Source: Mucor racemosus
Taxonomy: Eukaryota; Mucoromycota; Mucoromycetes; Mucorales; Mucoraceae
Assembly: GCA_027405735.1 (NCBI GenBank)
Contig: JAPEHQ010000008.1
Span: 806,001-870,000 of the forward strand
Direction: 5' to 3'
DNA: 64,000 nt
The notes under the pieces are model-generated. The model made no database searches and was not told the DNA's origin. It was given only the letters and a program-made list of their open reading frames with translations. Made by a program: the position numbers and the translations under genes. Below, piece by piece: positions 56,496 to 64,000 of the stretch. Within the stretch, counting starts at the first letter, position 1. The number at the start of each line of letters is the position of its first letter.

Positions 56496-57862
56496 TTTAA
56501 CTAGTTTTCGCTTGATGAAATTCGATGAAAATAATGCGTGATTTATGAAAACAAGGGCAAATTGGTAAAGAAGTAAAGAAAAGTTCTCTGCTATGCATGT
56601 TTTTTTTTACCTTTTCTACAAACTTTCTTCGGATAATATAGTCACATTATAGGTAATAGATAGTAGAGCACCTTTGTGACAACATATCCAATGTAAACGC
56701 ATCGCTATATCTTCTATTTCCTATATAAATAAAGTAAAACAGAATTGATGTCATTCTCTTCTTGAGCTACCAGAGACTTTATATGAAAAAGTTACTTGAT
56801 CTCCTGGTCTGTTTAACCATACAAATGTTCAAGCAGCAAAAGCCATTGTACACCCTGAATTTGAAAAAACTTTAATCAAAAATATTTAATTGTAGCTATG
56901 TCAATGAAAGGAATGCGAGATTTTTTATTGTAATTATCTTTCCAATGTAGCACAAGTGGCGTATACAATATAACATAACTTTTGTCTTGTCAATATACTT
57001 GAATATACGTACTTTAGAAACTAGTTTTAGCCCAAAACTGCCAAAAAATACCAAAAATCAGTAAATTTAAAGGATTTTTTTAGATGCTTTTTGATGTAAT
57101 TTGAAGCTCAAAACTAGCCGAAAGTATCTCCTAGATCGTGCTTCCACTTTCTAATTTTTTTTCTCATTTTTGAGATCATGTCAAATCTAGTAAAATTTGA
57201 CCTCCCAATCCTTATGATTGGTCGATCCAAAACACGATGCTACACAAAATTGCAGTTATCTCCGCGAAAAATAATGCTACACCAGCGCAAGAATATCCAA
57301 AATGTAGGTAATGAATAGCTCCAGTATTAGCAGCCCTTGGATTCGGATGTTTTGAACAAAAATCAATAGTTTTTTCCAAAAAACGTAAATTCAATTTTTT
57401 GGATATAAAGCAGTAATTCCACATTGATTTACAAAAGAAATTTGCCTCATCGGATTCAGAATCAAAATATGTATAGAAAAGCTTATTGGATGAACGATAA
57501 TTTGTTTGTAATCTGTGGAGAAATTCTCGAAAGAAAACATTTGGATGTCAAAATCGATCAAGACGAAGAAAGAAATCAGCTTGTAATTCAAGCCCCGAAA
57601 TTTGAATTTTCACCGTAATGTGTAGGAATTCAGGTCATTTTCTTAACAACTTTATTAGTGAGTTATGTACAAAAAATATTCATATCGATTACAGTATGCT
57701 TCAAGTATATATCAGACACTTCAACCTGAAAAAACAAAAATTTGCGGATGAGAAAAAAATTCTTGAAACTTGTAAAACATCAAGCGCCAGGCCCCTAAAC
57801 ACATCACTAAAGGCACTTTATAGCATCAAAGAATGTTGAATTAATCTTTCCAGTAAAAATTA
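56496..57862. other. Intergenic region upstream of F-box gene
   Basis: 1.37 kb. Frames of 64-73 codons at 57424-57618 and 57618-57839 are nearly contiguous but in different phases, with no family match or clear intron, so I do not call a gene. A T/C-rich stretch around 56608-56625 would serve the CK2 beta promoter. Confidence 0.35.
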
Positions 57863-59722
57863 TTGCCTTTTGTATATCCTAATTACTTCAAGATGGACAA
57901 ATTACCGAAAGAAATAGCATTAATAATTTCAGAAAAGTTAACGCATCGAGAGAAACGCGAATGCGCATTGACCTGTCGTTCATGGTGCACCTGGTTTCGT
58001 AAAAATGGCTTGTTTACCAAGGTGTCCTTGAACCATGAAAAAGAATTGCAAAGTTCTCCAGAGGATGTGTGCTTACCAATGTTAGAATTCTTCCAGACAC
58101 AAAACTACGGTCAATTTGCTTTAGAGCTTGAAATCAAAGTTGAGACTATGAATCTAGAAAACTTTGTACGCTTGCCGATAATCTTTCCCAATGTCAAAAA
58201 ATTGCATTGGGAAGGGACGGTCTCCTTGGAGCCTAGAGAGGAGGGATCATTTGAGATGGCCGTAACCCAATGGAATCTAGAGGATTTGAATGATTCCAGT
58301 GAATGTCATGTAATAGCAAGTGCTTTACTCCGAGAAGCAAGCCTCGCAGGTTACCTCAAGAACCTTACAATTGTTTATGCAGAGGTGGAATATGAGTTTA
58401 GTTTTGATGAGGAGGAGTCCGAGTTCTTTGCCCCTCTCTCTCTGTCCCGAAGTGTTCAATCATTTACAGCTATAAACCCTCCTTTTAGCATCTCTTTTTT
58501 ATCTAGACAACGTGAAATACTCAATACATTTACTTCTCTAAAACTCCATAACTTGAATTATTGTAATGTAAGTGATGATGATGATGATGATGCAGGAGAC
58601 GATTACTTTGACGTGTTAGAAGGGGATATGAGAGAGATCTTGAGCGATAACGAAGTAGGCAAGCAGATGGAGAAGGTCGAATTAGAAAATCAAGTTGTCA
58701 GTATTCAACATCTTGAAGTTACTGTCGATCCTTCAAGATTTAGCAATAGTGATGCATGTCGTTGGATGGAGTATTTCTCGAAAACATACCCCAACCTTGC
58801 ATCATTTTCATTCAATCACTTGGAGTCGCATTACCCCACTATAGTATTTGATGATAACCAAGAATGCGGCGTTGAAGATTTCATGTATGGGCGATCAAAT
58901 CTTAAAAAATACAGTATGCAATTCGAGAAGCTTGAAGAACAAGTCTTAGACTCTATGGAAAAATACAACGTGGCTTTAGAAGATCTGACGATATTTATCG
59001 ATGACAGAACCTCGATAAGGCAGTTCACTCTCATTAGAAATTCAACTCAAGCAAATAGTTTGATTAGACTATCCATCAAAGAAAAAGGAAAATTTGTGGG
59101 CAATCATGAAGCCAGATACGGCGATGAAATGTTTTCATTTTTACGGCATGTACCACAATTAAAAGAAGTAGAGATTGACACTTTTCGTGGCTCGATATCA
59201 CAGCATAATCCCTCAATTATTGTCTCTTTATTGAACAATGCACCTCTTATTGAGACTATCAAATCACCTACATTGAAGTCAATACCTACTTATGAGAATA
59301 TTACTGTATTTCAACCATCAAATCTTGTACATTTAGATATATCTTACTGTGAATTTGAACTTTCAACCATTGAAGCTCAAACGATAAACCAAGTTTTCGA
59401 AAATATATTTAGTAAATGCCCTTCATTGGAAACATTTTCAACACAAGTTAATGTTTACAAGACGGAAAAGCACATGGCTAATCAAGATGTCGCACTTGTA
59501 TTCTCTTTTAAGAAACAATCAAGAATGAAGAGCATTCAAATCAAATCTTTATACAAAACCTACTTAAAGTTTATTGCGAAGAACAAGACTACATTTTATC
59601 ATCAAAAATATGATGAAATGCGAAAACCCGTGCCAAAAATTGACGAGAACGAAGTATATATCGAGATTGAGACGTCGGATACCTCGATAATTGATACAAC
59701 GGTGATGTCTGATTCACCATGA
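57863..59722 (+). CDS. F-box protein, probable LRR-type
   Basis: Single exon of 619 codons; a second Met at 57893 (MDKLPKEIALIISEKL) begins exactly at the F-box and may be the real start, giving 609 residues. F-box at about residues 12-55 (LPKEIALIISEKLTHREKRECALTCRSWCTWF), which in the family binds Skp1 of SCF ubiquitin ligases. The rest has repeated Leu-rich and aromatic segments (LTIFIDD, LVHLDISYCEFELS, SLETFSTQV) consistent with irregular leucine-rich repeats for substrate binding. An Asp run (about 238-250) coded by GAT repeats forms an acidic insert. The substrate is unknown; such F-box proteins are numerous in early-diverging fungi. Confidence 0.8.
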   Translation: MPFVYPNYFKMDKLPKEIALIISEKLTHREKRECALTCRSWCTWFRKNGLFTKVSLNHEKELQSSPEDVCLPMLEFFQTQNYGQFALELEIKVETMNLENFVRLPIIFPNVKKLHWEGTVSLEPREEGSFEMAVTQWNLEDLNDSSECHVIASALLREASLAGYLKNLTIVYAEVEYEFSFDEEESEFFAPLSLSRSVQSFTAINPPFSISFLSRQREILNTFTSLKLHNLNYCNVSDDDDDDAGDDYFDVLEGDMREILSDNEVGKQMEKVELENQVVSIQHLEVTVDPSRFSNSDACRWMEYFSKTYPNLASFSFNHLESHYPTIVFDDNQECGVEDFMYGRSNLKKYSMQFEKLEEQVLDSMEKYNVALEDLTIFIDDRTSIRQFTLIRNSTQANSLIRLSIKEKGKFVGNHEARYGDEMFSFLRHVPQLKEVEIDTFRGSISQHNPSIIVSLLNNAPLIETIKSPTLKSIPTYENITVFQPSNLVHLDISYCEFELSTIEAQTINQVFENIFSKCPSLETFSTQVNVYKTEKHMANQDVALVFSFKKQSRMKSIQIKSLYKTYLKFIAKNKTTFYHQKYDEMRKPVPKIDENEVYIEIETSDTSIIDTTVMSDSP

Positions 59723-60279
59723 CCAAATTTATAGCTTATTTAGACAAACTTTAGATGAGTGGAAATGAATAAATTTGAAATTTAAGACCATGTAAAATCA
59801 ATCATGAAGCATGAAAGCTCTCCATAAAGCTCAATAGCATGTATCAAAGCCATACCTACATCTTTGCCATGTTAATCATTCAATATAGAAGAGCACAATT
59901 ATAAAGCTTTACAGAACTAGTTTTTAAAGAGTTTTAATAGCAAAAATGTGCGTAAATTTCGTATCAAGCAAGCAATGAAAAGGATCTGCATATATCACTT
60001 TGTACTATAGACTTTTTATGTCCATATGAAGGGCTTATTGGTCTGTAAACCATTGCTATCTCGTATAGGATTCACTTCTGAATTTTAGCTTTATATTTCC
60101 CTAGTAACCCGGTCACCGGGAAAAAGAAAGAACTTTAGCCGCGCTTGGTTCGATATGTTGCAGTTTGCGAGCTGGAATAACGCGCTGTCAGGATTTTTTT
60201 CTCTATTTTTGAACCTATCTTACAGTATCTTACAGCTTATTTTTTTTTCGATAATAAGTATCTACGAAAAGAAACAACA
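59723..60279. promoter_or_regulatory. Upstream region of LRWD1-like gene
   Basis: 557 bp. Contains the short inverted repeat CCCGGTCACCGGG at 60108-60120 (6-bp arms, 1-nt centre), a conspicuous GC-rich patch in AT-rich DNA and a candidate binding site. A directly repeated TATCTTACAG lies at 60218-60237. Confidence 0.4.
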
Positions 60280-62736
60280 ATGGCATGGACTTACACTAGC
60301 ATGTTTTTGAACAAAGGTTCTTCAGCACCACCAGAGAAGAAAAAAGGTAGAAATCCAATCAAGAAATCTCCAACTGACAGAGTAAGAACTGCAAGCCCTT
60401 CAAGTCCTTCAAGTCCATCATCTAGTGAGAAAACTACCAAAACTATAGGAACTGCCACTATTAGAAGTACATCAGTACCTGTGCGATCTAAATCACCACT
60501 TGTTATTAAAGATATTGGAGGATCGCAAACGAGTAGAAATACTTTAGTAAAAACTTCTCCAGCAGCCAGCAATACCAGTTTCTCTGGACCAAAGCCTCCA
60601 GCACCTGTTAAATATGTGCCTGTTAGTTTACCTAAAAACCCCTTAAAGAAAGTATCAGAGGGAAAAACATCTAGACCCAATTCAAAGAGTATCCCTAATG
60701 GGAAAAGTATCCCAAATAAGAATGAATTAACATCTTATAAGACTGTAACTGCGCATGCCAAAGAAACTACTACTATTAATAACATTACATCCAAATCCAA
60801 CAAGAAATCAACATCTACGAGCATCGGCATACCTATCAAACAAACTTCAGTTTCTAAAAATGATACACCAGAAAATCCAAAGCAAAAAGGTAGACCATTA
60901 AAAAGAGTCGATTTATCCAAAGATGAAAGCCAACCTCAAAATGCATCAAAACAATCAGCCATCAAAGATAAAAACTCAAAATCTGTCCGTCGAACTTCTG
61001 TTGATCAAGCTTCTAAAAAGAGCACTCGCAAAACCTCAATTAGTATATCGAATGCAAAATCCTCTGGCAGTAAAAGACGAGCCATTGAATCAAATCATTC
61101 AGAATCTTTTAAAAAAGCTGCCAAAAATGTCGATTCTCCACGCCAAAGACTACCTGTATTAGGTAATTAGATAAAAAGCATAAAATTGCAATGATGTTAA
61201 CCCAATTTTAACCTGTAGATGATACTTACATGTTGAAACATGTAATTAAGGGACATACAGAAATCAACATCCCTGTGCGAGACAAAGATGATATTGAAGA
61301 TAGTAAAGATATCTGGTGTTGTGAGTTTGAACCTACTGCCAAGGATTTAGATGTGTATGATCGACAAAAGGCAGGTCAAACTCAAAATGTAGCTCTTTGT
61401 GGATCATATACGGTTCTATTTGCTGATACACTTCAAGGAAAATATATCAAAAAATATACTCATGTGGAAAATCAAGAAATTTTTTATTGTATGGCGTGGA
61501 CACGACTTGAAGGACAGCAATTACTCAATGCAGATGTATTTGACGATGAAGATGATGTAGTATTTTGTAATATTTTGGCAGTTGCAGGACGATTAGGCTC
61601 AGTTAAATTATTAAGCCCTTTACAAAACGAATGTTATCGCTATTTATTTGGTCATAAGAAAGCAATTTTGGCCATGACATTTGCTAAAACAGAGCCTCGT
61701 TGGTTATTCAGTAAGTTTACAAGGCCGAGTAAGTTGCAGGATAGCTATTAATATATATTTTATTCTACTAGCCGCTTCTGCAGACAAAACAATTCGATTA
61801 TGGGACATTGGATCACCAACTAGCAAAATGGATGACTCCATGTAAGGTTTCTAATTGCAACATACACAACATGCAATTTAATTTATTTTTTCATAAAATG
61901 ATAGATGCTTGGCTCAGTTTAATCTGCCATCAAAATCCGGGGAACCTTCTGCTGTAAGCATATCTTACGATTTATCCATATTGATAGTTGGCTGTAGCAA
62001 TGGTGATATGATTGAATTCACAATAACAGCAAATCAATTGAATCAATTTCGTACAAAAGCAGAAGGATATAGAACAAAAGGAGACAAAAGAGATAAATGG
62101 GAATTGATGACAAATATCGATCGTTCAACTAAATACCCTGCAGGAGATGAATGGCATGAAGGATATGTTGATGATGTTTGTGTAATTGGTCAAGATGGTG
62201 ACAGCCGCAACAATTTAAATAATAAAATCGGTATGGTTGAATATAACGTTATTTACATTGCTTATTCATATAGTCTATTTTTCTAGCTTCTCGAGGAGCA
62301 GAAGATATGGAAATCATTATTTGGGATCCTGTTGAAAGTACACGAACTGATGCGAAAATTGAAATGTCACTAGATTGGCCAGATGCAGCAGATTGTACTG
62401 GTTTACGGTTTAAATTAATTGAAAAGGAGGGACAAAAAGTTTTGATTGCAGGAGAATATGATGGACAGATTTGTATTTATAATATTGGTACTGGCCAAAA
62501 AAGTAAAACTTTATCAGATGGAAGTAAAGCACAATTCAAACCAACTCGGGTAAGTTTATGTATATATATATATCATATTGTATGTATTGTATATTAATGA
62601 AGATCTTTAGATTTTATCTCATAGTATGTCAACTCAAATGATACGAGATGTAACGTGTTCATATGATACCAGGACTATAGTTGCAGTTGATAATAATAAT
62701 AATATGTTTATATGGACATCATCGACAACTCAATAA
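60280..62736 (+). CDS. LRWD1/ORCA-like WD40 protein
   Basis: Six exons: 60280-61162, 61219-61710, 61772-61841, 61905-62230, 62287-62549, 62611-62736, giving 719 residues. The N-terminal ~295 residues are disordered, Ser/Lys/Thr-rich and strongly basic, possibly nucleic-acid binding. The C-terminal ~420 residues form a WD40 propeller: IWCCEFEP, a FYCMAWTR block, AVAGRLGSVKLL, GHKKAILAMTF, TASADKTIRLWDIG, VDDVCVIG...ASRGAEDMEIIIWD, LIAGEYDGQICIYNIG, and a last VDNNNNMFIW blade. Block order and the AVAG.LG.V.LL....C/GHKKAI pattern resemble the WD40 half of animal LRWD1, which binds ORC and repressive histone marks. No leucine-rich repeats are present, so orthology is tentative; other histone-reading WD40 proteins (EED-like) are alternatives. 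Confidence 0.72.
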
Positions 62737-63109
62737 TTTTATTTTAATTATAAATCAAAAGTGTCATCAATAAAATAAAAATACTATATACTGTCCATAC
62801 TACAAGATAACGCTAATTTGTAACATTGTTGTAAATTTAGTGTGCGTTACTATATTCTTTGAAAATAAGTACCATTATAAAATCATGTTTTGTGAACATT
62901 GAAATAAACTGCATTGTTTTCGGTACACTTCTGACACCTGAAGCTACACTGTCCAGTAGAATTACTAAATTTTAAAGAAACAAAGGGTATTCCAAAAATA
63001 TTTTACATTTTAGCTTAAATACATTAAATTTACGGCATATACTTGGCGAAATAATTTGGGAATACGTTGTGAAGATTAAATATATTTGAGCTCAAGGCCT
63101 CTGTTTACC
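62737..63109. other. 3' flank of LRWD1-like gene
   Basis: No gene or repeat recognised; A-rich 3' end just after the stop codon (62741-62790). Confidence 0.35.
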
Positions 63110-64000
63110 CGTTGCTAAAAGGATGCAGTATGATTTGGCCGCATTGCGTTGCCTATTCATAAATTTATTTTATATTTCAGGAAAAACTCGAAAACAGGTA
63201 AAATTTACTGCTTTTTTTTTTTTAAAAAAAAAAACTGAATCTCACTTTTCATCCCTGCTCAACATTTTGTTTTCACTAAATAACGCCAAGAAAAAAATAT
63301 ATGCCAATGTACCTGAGATGCTCACCTTTAATCCAAAAACAAGTATCCGGAAATATCCTACTTTTTACAGTTGGTATTAATTTTTCAATGCTAATGTTTC
63401 AGATTTTTTACGCGTATTTCACTGCTAATGGATTGAAAACTTTGAGGCTTCATATCTCTAGAAATAATTAAGCTATACTAACACTTTTTAATAATAAAAC
63501 TTACTTGTTTCAAAGTGCTTTATGACATATTTTAATATAAAAATATTCTGAGTACCTTTATTTTTTTTTTCATTTTTTTGACATTTCTATAGTAGGTTTC
63601 AAAATATTGGTTAAATTGAACAAAATTTTTTTTACATTCATGTTATTAAGCTCACTGAGATCTCTCGGACCCAATTTAGAGTTTTTCAAAATATTGATTT
63701 TTCGTGGAGGTATCCTCAAAAATGTGTACAAAAAGGTACCTCCATTTCTGGCGTCCATTTTCCCCTTGTATACCCTCATCCCAAATTCTGAAACTGAAAA
63801 AAATTTGGACAAAAATGGTGTTTTCTCTACGAAAAATGTAGCTAAAAAGTTAAATAATAGCTCGATCGATACATAATTTTTTTGCGTATCATCTCCATTA
63901 ATTATATTTTAAATATGCTTATAAAAAGTGATGTGTATCTTCAAAAAACCTCCAAAATTTCAATTGCATTTTACGCAAAATTTAATGTGAAATATTTATC
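63110..64000 (-). repeat. R3 repeat (inverted, runs off window)
   Basis: Inverse counterpart of 44440-45330. It contains an 80-codon minus-strand frame (63570-63812) with blocks MRVYKGKMDARN, FLYTFLRIPPRKIN and GPRDLSEL aligned with the frame in the other copy. A longer A run (63208-63234) sits inside. Confidence 0.68.

Noticed and set aside
57424..57839. Two adjacent small frames that might be one gene upstream of the F-box gene
   Set aside because: They are in different phases with no clear donor/acceptor pair joining them and no family resemblance.
58568..58595. GTAAGT...GCAG inside the F-box ORF as a possible mini-intron
   Set aside because: Only 28 nt, far below workable intron size, and not a multiple of three while the frame continues cleanly through the GAT repeats.

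Overview
This is a eukaryotic, almost certainly fungal, chromosome segment. It is AT-rich. Its genes are split by short introns (about 50-185 nt, mostly under 80) with GTAAG-type donors, TAG/CAG acceptors and, in one case, a perfect TACTAAC branch site. Its proteins include a fungal-type sphingolipid C9-methyltransferase, an Mgm1-type mitochondrial dynamin, a Dsn1-like kinetochore protein and a Crypton/Ndc10-like tyrosine-recombinase protein. I infer an early-diverging fungus, most likely Mucoromycota, from protein style, intron style and repeat content; no single marker proves it.

Layout. 1-806: a minus-strand Crypton/Ndc10-like gene running off the left edge. 831-6800: repeats. 6908-12874: three plus-strand genes, namely acyl-CoA oxidase ending in a peroxisomal AKL signal, a small SCP2-domain protein, and a SYLF+SH3 actin-patch protein. 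13150-19100: a repeat island dominated by a near-perfect 2.3 kb inverted repeat. 19862-22811: a class I haem peroxidase (minus) divergent from a Pmp47/Ant1-type peroxisomal carrier (plus). 25550-27119: sphingolipid C9-methyltransferase. 27690-45600: about 18 kb of nested transposable elements with no recognisable host gene. It holds solo LTRs with 5-bp target duplications, an LTR lodged in the loop of a hairpin, a gag-bearing insertion inside another LTR, a pogo-type MITE, a 901-bp mariner-type element, and copies of a composite repeat. 45924-62736: a gene-dense stretch with DSN1-like, ribosomal protein uL1 (L10a), MGM1/OPA1, a bHLH factor, casein kinase 2 beta, an F-box protein and an LRWD1/ORCA-like WD40 protein. 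62737-64000: repeats again.

Functionally, acyl-CoA oxidase, the SCP2 protein and the Pmp47-type carrier fit peroxisomal fatty-acid oxidation (oxidation step, lipid-binding partner, ATP/CoA supply) and lie within 16 kb. The peroxidase next to the carrier could handle H2O2, but nothing in its sequence targets it to peroxisomes. The right-hand genes are housekeeping loci without an obvious shared pathway.

The most unusual content is in the repeats. All five copies of the composite repeat carry a fragment of a host gene, the last WD40 region of dynein intermediate chain, now interrupted by stops. Two of those copies form the large inverted repeat, which looks homogenised or recently duplicated and whose inner edge abuts an LTR. 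Intron-exon coordinates were worked out by hand from reading frame, splice sites and family conservation; they were not checked against transcripts.
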